DNA of 38,009 bases, from positions 1 through 38,009 of IMG/VR virus record IMGVR_UViG_3300032298_000543, one strand, 5' to 3'. The DNA is from a virus. This document shows, in pieces, positions 19,590 through 26,484 of this stretch. Below the pieces are notes generated by a model. That model did not search any database. It was not told where the DNA came from and saw only the letters and a program-made list of their open reading frames with translations. The first letter of the stretch is position 1. Each line of letters begins with the position of its first letter. A program made the position numbers and the translations under genes.

Positions 19590-19633
19590 CCGCCCCCTGC
19601 ACACGTCGGGCGGACGGTGTGTGCAGGGGGCGG
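19590..19633 (-). terminator. 15-bp hairpin terminator before terL
   Basis: Perfect arms at 19590-19604 and 19619-19633, GC-rich, 14-nt loop. It lies after the stop of the 117-aa gene and before terL, so it most likely ends the surface-protein transcript and separates the two late units. There is no U tract, as is common in high-GC genomes. Confidence 0.8.
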
Positions 19634-19647
19634 CGATCAGACGGGGC

Positions 19648-20001
19648 TCAGTACCAGTCGAAGCCCTCGATGTCGTAGGTCGACACGTTGCCGACGATGG
19701 AGCCGCAGAGGAACTTGGCTCGCGGCGAGCGCCAGATCTCACGGGTCTGGTAGCTGCCCGAGGTGAGCACGCCGGGGATGATGTACGTCTCGTCGGCGTC
19801 GGCCACGGCCGTGGTGATGGTGACCTGGCTGTCGTCGGTGACGGCGGTCGACGTGGCCACGATGGTCACGAAGATCGGGTCAGCGTCCCGGTTGGTGATG
19901 CGGAGGCTGTTGCACTTCTGCTGCAGCGCCCACGTCTCGGCGGTGGTGCTGGCGGTTGCGGCGTGGATGGTCTTGTTGCCCGTCTCGGTGATGGCGGCCA
20001 T
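19648..20001 (-). CDS. small decoration-like structural protein
   Basis: 117 aa from the ATG at 20001, which has CAGGAG 7 nt upstream; an upstream in-frame start would run into the neighbouring fibre gene. Nearly all beta: TITTAVADADETYIIPGV and similar Thr/Val/Ile-rich strands, ending in DIEGFDWY. Two cysteines. The style fits a head-decoration or tail-surface protein. It is the last gene of its transcript, followed by a strong terminator. No named family recognised. Confidence 0.75.
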   Translation of the reverse strand: MAAITETGNKTIHAATASTTAETWALQQKCNSLRITNRDADPIFVTIVATSTAVTDDSQVTITTAVADADETYIIPGVLTSGSYQTREIWRSPRAKFLCGSIVGNVSTYDIEGFDWY

Positions 20002-20050
20002 GTCGAAACTCCTGTTGCTCGTCGACCCTTGTTGGTCCGATCGAACGGTA

Positions 20051-21676
20051 TCAGGGAGACGACGACGGTCCGGTGACCGGGTTCTTGTTCGGGTCGTAGT
20101 ACATGCGGTTCGACCGGCCACGGAAGATGATCGTCGGTCGGCGCTGCGCGTCGGGCTCCTTGCCGTAGCGCTGAGCCTGGATGAACATGTGATCAGCGCC
20201 GTCGGTGGCGGCGATGATCCCGGCGATCAAGATTTCGATGTCACCGGCGATGGCAGCCGTGTCGGCCTGGTCGGTGACGTCGATGACGCCGGTGATGACG
20301 AAGGGGATGACGAACTGGCGGTGCCGGTGTGGCAGGCGGTGCTGGACGAGGTGTCGTGGTGTTGGGATGAACGGCCGCTGGCGAGCAATGCGGCGCGCAG
20401 CGAGCTGGCTCTCGGGGATGGCGTTGTCGGTCTGTGTGCCGGCGAACGCCGTTGTGTCGTTCTGATCGGTGACGCTGATCGTGCCGCTGATGGTGTCGGG
20501 CAGGATGATGAACTGACGGGCGCGCTGGCAGGTGCGCTGCTGGACGAGGTGAGGCGTTGGGCGGATGTGCGGCCGCAGGCGGCCGAGGCGGAACAGCGCC
20601 GTGCCGTCGGGCGTTGAGCCGTCGATCTGCGTCCCGGCGAAGGCGGTGGTGTCGTTCTGATCCGTTGCGGCGATGGTGCCGGTGACCGTGTCGGGGGCGA
20701 TCGTGAAGTTGTGGGCGCGCTGCGGGCCCCGCTGCTGGATCCAGTGCTGTGACGACGGCGGGATCAGCGGACGCTGCGCAGCATGACGGCGTGCTCGGGT
20801 GTGGCCGTCGGGGCTGAGCGGTGAACCGGGGTCGAGGACCGTGGCGGCGGTAACGGACAGGTTGTCCCAGTAGTTCGTGATCGCCACGCTGAGGTTCGAC
20901 GTGACGGTGCGGACCATCAGCTGCGTGTTGGTTGCGCCGAAGCTGGACGAGAAGGTCTTGGTCGCATCGTGCGGCCGGGACTCTGCGTTCTTCCACAGAC
21001 GCAGCTGCACGTTGTTGCCGACGGCGGTGAACTCGATGTGGGCGATGTCGTTGGCTGCGAAGGCGAACGAGCCGCTGGCGAGCAGCGTCTGCTGCACGTC
21101 GTTGTCGTAGTCGTGGACGGTGTAGATGTCGTTGTGCGGCTCGAACAACAGGCGCAGGTAGTCGAAGTTGCCGGTGTTGAAGCGGAAGCGCACCTCGGGG
21201 AACTGCGCGTCGTCGGTCGGCATCTCCAGGTCGATGGCGACGGTGACGTCTGCCAACGTGGTGTCGATCCACGCCGACACACCAGCGAACGCGCTGGTGC
21301 CGGTGACCATCCGGCCCCGGTCGGTGAGGATGTCGCCACTGCCCTGCGTGAACGTCCACCCGGTGCCCCAGCTGGCGCCGTCGGTGCCGGTGAAGGTGAA
21401 GTTGTCGGTGCCGGTCGGGAACAGCACCCCTTCGTAGGAGTGGTGGAGCTGGCCGTTGCGCTGATAGACGGTCGTCGGGCGTGGGCGGAAGTGTGGCCGC
21501 CGATGCAGCATGCGCTCGCGCGTGGCGGCAAAGCCGTCGGGGATGAGCGGCGCCGCTGCCGGTGTGACTGCGGGGAGCAGGCTGCCTTGGCGGTCGTAGC
21601 GGCGGCGACGGTAAGCGACCGCCTGCTGGACTCGCGAGAGCGTCCTGAACGTCGCCTTCGGATCATGGAAGCTCAC
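20051..21676 (-). CDS. fibre/receptor-binding-like protein with tandem repeats
   Basis: 541 aa from a GTG 3 nt after the upstream stop, with AGAGG in front. Residues about 85-280 form a beta-sandwich (laminin G/concanavalin-like: WGTGWTFTQGSGDI, FRFNTGNFDYLRLLFEP, VQLRLWKN), plausible for glycan binding. Then come repeats of about 65 aa (285-352, 355-417, 420-481): a basic segment with RP-x-IP and H-x-VQ-x-R followed by G-x-I-x-x-TD-Q-x-DT-x-A-x-AG. A partial basic copy lies at 44-80 and a degenerate end at 486-500. Probably a host-recognition or virion surface protein; binding partner unknown. Confidence 0.75.
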   Translation of the reverse strand: MSFHDPKATFRTLSRVQQAVAYRRRRYDRQGSLLPAVTPAAAPLIPDGFAATRERMLHRRPHFRPRPTTVYQRNGQLHHSYEGVLFPTGTDNFTFTGTDGASWGTGWTFTQGSGDILTDRGRMVTGTSAFAGVSAWIDTTLADVTVAIDLEMPTDDAQFPEVRFRFNTGNFDYLRLLFEPHNDIYTVHDYDNDVQQTLLASGSFAFAANDIAHIEFTAVGNNVQLRLWKNAESRPHDATKTFSSSFGATNTQLMVRTVTSNLSVAITNYWDNLSVTAATVLDPGSPLSPDGHTRARRHAAQRPLIPPSSQHWIQQRGPQRAHNFTIAPDTVTGTIAATDQNDTTAFAGTQIDGSTPDGTALFRLGRLRPHIRPTPHLVQQRTCQRARQFIILPDTISGTISVTDQNDTTAFAGTQTDNAIPESQLAARRIARQRPFIPTPRHLVQHRLPHRHRQFVIPFVITGVIDVTDQADTAAIAGDIEILIAGIIAATDGADHMFIQAQRYGKEPDAQRRPTIIFRGRSNRMYYDPNKNPVTGPSSSP

Positions 21677-21679
21677 GAG

Positions 21680-21916
21680 CTACAGCCTCTCACGACACGC
21701 TGGGCACAACTCCTGATGCTGGGGGGCGAAGTCCGCCGCGTATCCGTTCGTGATCGCATACCGACGACACAGCGTGGTTCCGACCGTCTTGCCTGCGTCC
21801 CCGACCTGGGGGACGTTGTACGTGCCCGGCTGCATGATGTGCCAGGGGCCAAGGGGCTGATCGAAGTCGACGCCGAGCACCGCCAGCCGGCGGCCGACCT
21901 CGATCAGCTTGCCCAT
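21680..21916 (-). CDS. 78-aa protein with C-terminal Cys/His cluster
   Basis: Starts MGKLIEVGRRLAVLGVDFDQ at the ATG 7 nt after the upstream stop. C50, H67, C71 and C74 (the last two as CPAC) could form a zinc site. The TTLCRRYA segment looks like a small conserved phage domain, but I cannot name it. It lies between two structural-type genes, so it may be a minor virion part or an accessory protein. Confidence 0.65.
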   Translation of the reverse strand: MGKLIEVGRRLAVLGVDFDQPLGPWHIMQPGTYNVPQVGDAGKTVGTTLCRRYAITNGYAADFAPQHQELCPACRERL

Positions 21917-21923
21917 GGCTGGA

Positions 21924-22397
21924 TCAGTACGCGTACTCGAGCCAGGTGACCCCGTGGTTCCAGTTGCCCGACGGGGCGACGGAGTGCTTGAGGCCGATGA
22001 ACTCCGATGGGCCGACGCCGATGCGTTCCTCGGGGACGGGGAGGTACAGCGCGCCGTTGCCGACGATGTTGAAGCCCTCCGACCACAGGTAGTTCGTGGC
22101 GTCGGTGCCTTCGGCGGTGGCGGTGATGCCGGTGGCAGTGGTGCTGCCGACGCACTTGGACGCCTGCATGCCGTCGGTGAGGAAGTCAGGCGTCCTCGAC
22201 GTGACGGTGGCGGCGGCCGACTTCTTGATGAGGCCCATCGCCGTGGCGGCCGACGTGGTGGAGCTCGACTGGCCACCCCACGCTCGGACGATGTCGATGG
22301 CGCAGTTGGCCGGGGTGGCGACCTGGATGACGGTGATGGCGGTCGTGGTGGAGACGTTCAGACGAACGACGGCGTACGACCCGGACGGTGATGGCAT
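21924..22397 (-). CDS. beta-rich virion protein (157 aa)
   Basis: Begins MPSPSGSYAVVRLNVSTTTA. The protein is rich in Ala/Thr/Ser strands and ends in WNHGVTWLEYAY. This style (YAVVRLNVSTTTAITVIQ, then an A/T-rich beta body) is common among phage surface proteins I know, but carries no catalytic motif. It is separated from the upstream gene by 3 nt, and AGGAGG overlaps the upstream stop. Confidence 0.75.
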   Translation of the reverse strand: MPSPSGSYAVVRLNVSTTTAITVIQVATPANCAIDIVRAWGGQSSSTTSAATAMGLIKKSAAATVTSRTPDFLTDGMQASKCVGSTTATGITATAEGTDATNYLWSEGFNIVGNGALYLPVPEERIGVGPSEFIGLKHSVAPSGNWNHGVTWLEYAY

Positions 22398-22400
22398 GAC

Positions 22401-23000
22401 CTACCTCCTGTAGACGCTCGAACGATAGTGCGCGAGCGGCGGGACCGCGTCGGATGGGGCGGCAGGTGTGCCGAACTCGATCCACTCCCACTCGGAGTCT
22501 GACACGGTGGTGGCGCTGTTCATGGTGACCCCGGCCTTGGTGCCGGTGGCAACGGTGGAGTTCGTGAACGGTGAGCCGGCGATGTGGGCGTCGTTGACCA
22601 GCGCACCGATGGACGACCCGCTCACCTCGAGACGCAGCTTGTACGCGCCCGGGGTGGCGAACACGCTGGCGATCGTGGCGAGGTTCGTGAACGACCCGGC
22701 GTTCGCGCAGTACACCTGCAGGCCGTCGAAGTTCTGTTGCAGGACGTAGCAGGTGCCGGTGGTCTGCGTGCCGAGACCGTTCCAGCGGGCGACGAGCGAG
22801 TGGTACACGTCGGTCGTGTCGGCCGTGGTGATCAGCAGCCCCTCGACGTGGTGATCGTCGGACCCCATGTCGGTGTTGGAGTACGCCTCGGTGTCGGTCG
22901 CGGTGGCCGACGGGCGCAGACGCCCGCCTGAGATGTTGAACGTCGACAGCACGGCGGTGAATGCCGGTGTCGTGTCGAAGGTTTCGAACGCGACGGGCAT
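22401..23000 (-). CDS. jelly-roll-like surface/fibre protein (199 aa)
   Basis: The ATG at 23000 shares a base with the upstream stop (TGATG); longer in-frame readings overlap the upstream gene and look non-coding. It starts MPVAFETFDTTPAF. The beta-sandwich layout (ISGGRLRPSATATDTEAY, LVARWNG, YKLRLEVSGSSIGALVND, WEWIEFGTPAAP) resembles concanavalin/laminin-G-like carbohydrate-binding folds and parts of the 541-aa repeat protein. Probably on the particle surface. Confidence 0.7.
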   Translation of the reverse strand: MPVAFETFDTTPAFTAVLSTFNISGGRLRPSATATDTEAYSNTDMGSDDHHVEGLLITTADTTDVYHSLVARWNGLGTQTTGTCYVLQQNFDGLQVYCANAGSFTNLATIASVFATPGAYKLRLEVSGSSIGALVNDAHIAGSPFTNSTVATGTKAGVTMNSATTVSDSEWEWIEFGTPAAPSDAVPPLAHYRSSVYRR

Positions 23001-23401
23001 CAGGGGTTGTTGCGGGTGATGGTGGCCGACGTGATCGAGATGCGCGCACCGGCGACGATCGACGTGGTCGACAGCTGCATGTCGCCGCCGCCGCCCGTGG
23101 CGGTGACGGTGCCGTCGAGCACGTGGGTGGCGCCCGACGACTGGATGCGGAACCAGGAGGCGGTGCCGGTTGCGTCTGCGCTGGCGTCGTCGGAGATGGC
23201 GTTCAGGGTCAGAACGGCACTCGACGCTGCAGGAGCGAACGCCGAGGCGTTGCACACCAGCTCGGCCAGGATCGTCGTCTCGGCACCACCCGTGGCGGGC
23301 TGGGTGCCGGAGTAGATACGCAAGATGGCCGAAGTGCCGGCGCGAGTCGTGATCAGGTCGAGCTGCTGATTGCGCAGTGTGACTGCGTAGCCGATGGTCA
23401 T
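23000..23401 (-). CDS. beta-rich structural protein (133 aa)
   Basis: Begins MTIGYAVTLRNQQLDLITTRAG, a start I recognise from small phage structural proteins of unknown exact role. An Ala/Thr-rich beta body follows. One free cysteine. It overlaps the upstream one-TM gene by 4 bp (ATGA) and the downstream gene by one base, so it belongs to a coupled surface-protein operon. No enzyme motif. Confidence 0.75.
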   Translation of the reverse strand: MTIGYAVTLRNQQLDLITTRAGTSAILRIYSGTQPATGGAETTILAELVCNASAFAPAASSAVLTLNAISDDASADATGTASWFRIQSSGATHVLDGTVTATGGGGDMQLSTTSIVAGARISITSATITRNNP

Positions 23402-23556
23402 GGCTTCTCCCTTGGTCTGCGCTGATCATGCCACTCAGAGGGCTGCTGGCGGTGGCTTGCACGTCGGTCGATGCTGTGCCATCCGGCGATCAGCAAGCAG
23501 AACGAGACGAAGCCGACCACGAGCGACACCCCGCAGTACAGCAGGGTGTCGCTCAT
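23398..23556 (-). CDS. one-TM small membrane protein (holin-like candidate)
   Basis: 52 aa from the ATG at 23556, just after the previous stop at 23562. A single hydrophobic segment (about 4-25, CGVSLVVGFVSFCLLIAG) with a short N-terminus and a basic, Gln/Arg-rich tail. It lies two genes downstream of a transglycosylase-like lipoprotein, so a holin or other lysis role is possible. One-TM small proteins are common in phages and the assignment is only by neighbourhood. Confidence 0.55.
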   Translation of the reverse strand: MSDTLLYCGVSLVVGFVSFCLLIAGWHSIDRRASHRQQPSEWHDQRRPREKP

Positions 23557-23561
23557 CCGGC

Positions 23562-23834
23562 TCACCCCTCGAATGGGTGTCGAAGTCGTTCCGAGCGGGG
23601 CGTGACACGCTTCCACTCTGCGATGGCGAGGCGGCGCTCGGCGTCGTCGTCGGCTGCGACGGGGAACACGGGCAGATCCACCGTCGGGGTGATGAAGCCC
23701 TGAACCTCGGTGCGCTCGGGGGCGGGGCCCATCACGTCACCTTCGTCGACGATGGCGATGGTGGCGGTGATCACCACCGGGGCGTCAGGATCGGGAAACT
23801 CGACGGGTGCGCTCGGTTTCTTGCGGGTGGCCAT
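23562..23834 (-). CDS. hypothetical 90-aa protein
   Basis: Starts MATRKKPSAPVEFPDPDAP. A basic, proline-rich N-terminus is followed by a beta stretch (VVITATIAIVDEGD) and a charged helix ending in RHPFEG. No membrane segment or cysteine. It lies 12 nt after the lipoprotein gene without a clear ribosome-binding site. Function unknown. Confidence 0.6.
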   Translation of the reverse strand: MATRKKPSAPVEFPDPDAPVVITATIAIVDEGDVMGPAPERTEVQGFITPTVDLPVFPVAADDDAERRLAIAEWKRVTPRSERLRHPFEG

Positions 23835-23846
23835 GCGCGGACGGTA

Positions 23847-24374
23847 CTACGGAGCGAGGCTGCAGTCGTGGTATCTGCGGGCCTTGGCGTTGTAACACCA
23901 GGGCTGCGAGCCAAGATGTTCGACGGTGATGACCAGGGCACGCATCGAGTTCCACGGGGTGCCGGCGATCTGCTGCCAGGTGCACAGCTGGGCCTGCTTG
24001 CACAGCAGCGCGTTCTTCCCTCGGTACAGCACCGGGGTCACCTGACCGAAGCCGGTGTCGGATCGGCGGCCCCAGCGGTGCGGCTTGTTGCAGTCGTCAC
24101 CGATGGCGTTGTACAGGGTGCCGCCACGCACGGCCGGGCAGCCACCGGACTCCTTGGCGATGATGTCGATGACGAACGGGAGCCACGCCTCGATGTCGGC
24201 GTCGGACCAGCCTTCGTGGGCGGCGACGGCACGGTAGGCGAACAGCGCTGGCTCGAGCTCGCCGTAGCGGTACTCCTGGGTGTTGACGGTCCAGAGGTCG
24301 TCGTCAGGCGGTGGGTCGCTCGACCAGCATCCGGTGAGAACCAGGGTGGCGGCGAAAAGCAGTTTTCTGAGCAT
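23847..24374 (-). CDS. lipoprotein with lytic-transglycosylase-like domain
   Basis: 175 aa. A signal peptide with lipobox LTGC (C16) should anchor it outside the membrane. Residues about 65-125 resemble SLT/lysozyme-like transglycosylases: IIAKESGG with candidate catalytic E75, then DTGFGQVTP (106-114) in the place of the usual G-x-x-Q-x-x-P. Six cysteines, about C79-C171, could form disulfides. The ATG lies exactly 6 nt after CAGGTGTAGACT, implying a leaderless mRNA, and the gene overlaps the preceding one by 71 bp. Possible roles: cleaving peptidoglycan at lysis, or blocking superinfection from the cell surface. Activity is inferred, not shown. Confidence 0.8.
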   Translation of the reverse strand: MLRKLLFAATLVLTGCWSSDPPPDDDLWTVNTQEYRYGELEPALFAYRAVAAHEGWSDADIEAWLPFVIDIIAKESGGCPAVRGGTLYNAIGDDCNKPHRWGRRSDTGFGQVTPVLYRGKNALLCKQAQLCTWQQIAGTPWNSMRALVITVEHLGSQPWCYNAKARRYHDCSLAP

Positions 24375-24591
24375 CAGAGGAGTCTACACCTGGAGAGTCG
24401 GGTGGGCATGAGCAGGCACGATGGCCAGTGCGGGTCAGCGGGTGGCCGTGGCTGTCGCAGCCGTACAGGTCGAAGCACAGCTGTTCCCAGGTGATCGGCA
24501 GCCACAGTTCCTCCATGACGGACACGATCTCCTCGGCGAGCAGCCGGCGCTCGCGGGCCGCCGCCACGTTGCTGGCCTCCTCGGCGTCCAT
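24304..24591 (-). CDS. hypothetical 95-aa protein
   Basis: Starts MDAEEASNVAAARERRLLAEE one base after the upstream stop. A helical N-terminal half with WLPITWEQLCFDLYG is followed by a Cys/His segment (CDSHGHP...GHRACSC) that could bind a metal. The last 24 codons overlap the start and promoter of the lipoprotein gene, so the C-terminal part may be constrained by that overlap. Family not recognised. Confidence 0.55.
   Translation of the reverse strand: MDAEEASNVAAARERRLLAEEIVSVMEELWLPITWEQLCFDLYGCDSHGHPLTRTGHRACSCPPDSPGVDSSDAQKTAFRRHPGSHRMLVERPTA
24381..24392 (-). promoter_or_regulatory. leaderless promoter element before the lipoprotein gene
   Basis: Minus strand reads CAGGTGTAGACT, 6 nt before the ATG at 24374. 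TAGACT fits a -10 hexamer, and the expected transcription start falls on the ATG itself. An identical 12-mer with the same 6-nt spacing precedes the gene at 24829. No convincing -35 box. Confidence 0.6.
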
Positions 24592-24592
24592 G

Positions 24593-24829
24593 TCAGCGGT
24601 TCGTCTCCATGGGCATGACGCCGATGATGCGGACTGACGTCTCGGACGAGAAAGCGTACGTCACGGCCTGCGCAGCGTTCAGCGGGGAGGTGGCGTACAC
24701 GTCGACCTTCCAACGGGCACCGCGCTCGTAGACCACCCGGAACAGCTGGGCGACCTCGACCTCGGCGACCGGGACATCTTCGAGCATGGTGGCGTTCATC
24801 GGCTGCGGGGAGTTGTCGGTGAAGATCAT
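24593..24829 (-). CDS. hypothetical 78-aa protein, first gene of the late arm
   Basis: Starts MIFTDNSPQPMNATMLED and ends IIGVMPMETNR. Mixed alpha/beta with an acidic N-terminus; no metal site or membrane segment. It opens the leftward arm, directly after the non-coding region. There is no Shine-Dalgarno, but the CAGGTGTAGACT element ends 6 nt before the ATG, so the message is probably leaderless. Function unknown. Confidence 0.65.
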   Translation of the reverse strand: MIFTDNSPQPMNATMLEDVPVAEVEVAQLFRVVYERGARWKVDVYATSPLNAAQAVTYAFSSETSVRIIGVMPMETNR

Positions 24830-24835
24830 GCCGCC

Positions 24836-24847
24836 AGTCTACACCTG
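24836..24847 (-). promoter_or_regulatory. leaderless promoter element of the leftward arm
   Basis: Minus strand CAGGTGTAGACT followed by GGCGGC and ATG, the same arrangement as at 24381-24392. Upstream it merges into CCTACAGGTG, part of a near-palindrome ACCTACAGGT at 24842-24851 that could be an operator. No clear -35 box. Confidence 0.6.
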
Positions 24848-24891
24848 TAGGTACTCAGCGGTCTGTCCCCCATTCGGGTGACAGCCGAACG

Positions 24892-24926
24892 GGTCATTGA
24901 CCGGCCCCGAAAGGTGGAGCTACGGT
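24892..24926 (+). promoter_or_regulatory. candidate rightward promoter with operator palindrome
   Basis: TTGACC at 24897-24902, an 18-nt spacer, and TACGGT at 24921-24926. The -35 lies inside the palindrome GGTCA-T-TGACC (24892-24902), a possible repressor or activator site. The predicted start, about 24933, coincides with the first base of the long hairpin 24933-24985. Promoter calls by eye are weak. Confidence 0.4.
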
Positions 24927-24932
24927 GAACGA

Positions 24933-24985
24933 CGAAGGCCGCCCCTTCGACCCCCAGTGTGGCAACTGGAGAGGGACGGCCTTCG
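24933..24985. repeat. long imperfect hairpin at the start of the non-coding region
   Basis: CGAAGGCCG (24933-24941) pairs with 24977-24985; after one mismatch, CCCT pairs with AGGG, and the inner part contains a second 5-bp hairpin (CCAGT/ACTGG). The CGAAGGCC style is that of the terminator at 3234-3270, so it may be a bidirectional terminator or the 5' domain of a structured RNA. Confidence 0.7.
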
Positions 24986-25518
24986 GAACCTACAGACGCT
25001 GGCCATTCTGCCAGATGCGCCGCTCGAGGACAAGCGGACAGGGCGTACTCCAGTCGCACGGAGCGGGTCAGCACACACGGGAACGTGGGTAGATCCCCGC
25101 TGCCTGGTGTCACGCTCAGAAGGACCCGGACCTCAGGCGTCAGATGAGAGTCACCGGGGAGGCGATACAAGATGAACTCGTCGAGCCGTACGTACACGGC
25201 CGGGAGTCCGGGTGTGGCAACCGGACGGGGGCACTGACCAGTGGGTCACACGTGCGGTAGACACCCACAGGGGGGGAATATCCGCAGGTGAGAGCATGAA
25301 ACGGCCAGGACGAAGATATAGGCATAGGGCCTACAGGTACATGCCGGTGTATGCCCCACAACAGCCACGAACACCCCTCCCCGGCGTAGAAACCCCACAC
25401 ATTGCGGCCGGACGGAGCCGTCCGCACGCAACTCACCGTTGCGTTTCAGTGACGACAGTGCCACCTGTGCTGCGTGTTCGTCCACTGACAAGCTCACTCT
25501 GCCTGCCTTTCGTCGCAT

Positions 25519-25557
25519 GGGGTGGTGGCGTAGATCCTGCCGAACCCCCATCACCCC
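25519..25557. repeat. 10-bp hairpin
   Basis: GGGGTGGTGG (25519-25528) with CCATCACCCC (25548-25557), one G:T wobble, 19-nt loop. The wobble pairs only in one RNA orientation, G:U when read as plus-strand RNA (A:C if minus), a small hint for rightward transcription. Confidence 0.6.
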
Positions 25558-25970
25558 GCCTGGCTCCGTACCGCTCACGTCCCGGGCTGTCGGTTCTCGT
25601 CGGAATGGCTGTCGTCTACTGACAGACCGTGCGTCCCGCACACTGGCCAGCGTTTGGCCGCTGGACCGCCACGAACGCAGCGGCGTTCGATCCGCTACTG
25701 ATGAGTAATGAACTGCTGTCTAGACCAACGATCCAACGTGTGGGCACAGCACTCCGAGGCGCTGCCAAGAGCGAGCGCAACCTGTTCGTGCTTGTGCTCA
25801 CGTCCTTGTCTCGTTGGCCGTCGACAGCCCAAGACCGGCGGGGGGCCAGCCTCCCACCACCCCCCAAAGGCCAGCCTCACGTCTCCTGGCGTTGCGGGTT
25901 GGGAACCTGTCCGCTGCGTGTAGCTCTACCGACAACCCATGTGACCAGCAAGCTGGCCGAGGGCTTGATG

Positions 25971-25995
25971 CCGACGACAAACCCCGTGTCGTCGG
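25971..25995. repeat. 8-bp hairpin, first of the dense array
   Basis: CCGACGAC (25971-25978) and GTCGTCGG (25988-25995) around a 9-nt loop AAACCCCGT. Same geometry (8 bp, 9-nt loop, AC/GT closing pairs) as the GGGCT-loop hairpins but a different loop. It abuts the next hairpin without a spacer. Confidence 0.75.
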
Positions 25996-26045
25996 GTGTG
26001 CGGCTCGCCAAGTGTGAGACCAGCGGGGGTAGGCGAGCCGCACAC
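25996..26045. repeat. 14-bp perfect hairpin
   Basis: Arms 25996-26009 and 26032-26045 are perfectly complementary (GTGTGCGGCTCGCC), with a 22-nt loop. The longest perfect stem in the non-coding region; it could act as a terminator or as a structural helix of an RNA. Confidence 0.8.
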
Positions 26046-26090
26046 ACCCTGACGGTGCGCACATCTCCCTGTGACTTCTGCGGCGGGGCT

Positions 26091-26115
26091 GTGGCCACGG
26101 TGGGGCTGTGGCCAC
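26091..26115. repeat. GGGCT-loop hairpin 1
   Basis: GTGGCCAC arms (26091-26098, 26108-26115) around loop GGTGGGGCT. The plus-strand 13-mer over loop and closing pairs is ACGGTGGGGCTGT. A direct repeat GGGGCTGTGGCCACG is created because GGGGCT also precedes the left arm. Confidence 0.75.
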
Positions 26116-26155
26116 GCCTGGTCCCGCCTTGTCCTGGTACCGATGCCCGCTGAAT

Positions 26156-26211
26156 CCCAAGACGACGTCGGCAATGCTGGCGCGCAGCCGTGCGGTGTGT
26201 GTCGTCTTGGG
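26156..26211. repeat. 11-bp hairpin enclosing the 16-nt core repeat, copy 1
   Basis: CCCAAGACGAC (26156-26166) pairs with 26201-26211. Inside, at 26174-26189, lies ATGCTGGCGCGCAGCC, which can itself form GCTG/CAGC. The same 16-mer recurs inside the next hairpin, although the outer stems are unrelated. Confidence 0.75.
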
Positions 26212-26232
26212 GCGAGGCATCGGCCGGTACTC

Positions 26233-26305
26233 CCCGAGGCTCCGCTATCGATCGCACAGTCTCAGATGCTGGCGCGCAGCCTGGCGAGAGTGCGATCGAC
26301 TCGGG
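26233..26305. repeat. two-part hairpin enclosing the 16-nt core repeat, copy 2
   Basis: Inner stem TCGATCGCAC (26248-26257) with 26290-26299; outer stem CCCGAG (26233-26238) with CTCGGG (26300-26305), leaving a 9-nt bulge on the left. The core ATGCTGGCGCGCAGCC is at 26266-26281. Confidence 0.75.
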
Positions 26306-26400
26306 TCCGTGCCTACCAGGAACGCGTAACCACACACACAGTGTCCGCATCGTGGCATGGCGCTGGAGCGGCCTCGCCTGGCCCCTGCTGTGTTGCTTGG

Positions 26401-26435
26401 GCGGCGATTCGACGGAAGGGCTGTCGAATCACCGC
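26401..26435. repeat. GGGCT-loop hairpin 2
   Basis: GATTCGAC (26406-26413) and GTCGAATC (26423-26430) around GGAAGGGCT, extended by GCGG/CCGC after one mismatch. The 13-mer is ACGGAAGGGCTGT. Confidence 0.8.
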
Positions 26436-26484
26436 GCTGAGGAAGGGGCGTCTTTGCCCACCCCACCCGTGATGTGACCCGAGC

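Noticed and set aside
25672-25705. tRNA-like T-arm (GTTCGATCC with a short stem)
   Set aside because: No matching acceptor, D or anticodon arm is found around it.
25212-26153. Plus-strand open frames of 136 and 174 codons in the non-coding region (25212-25622 and 25629-26153)
   Set aside because: Arg/Pro-rich, no good ribosome-binding site, no third-position GC bias like the real genes, and they run through hairpin arms.
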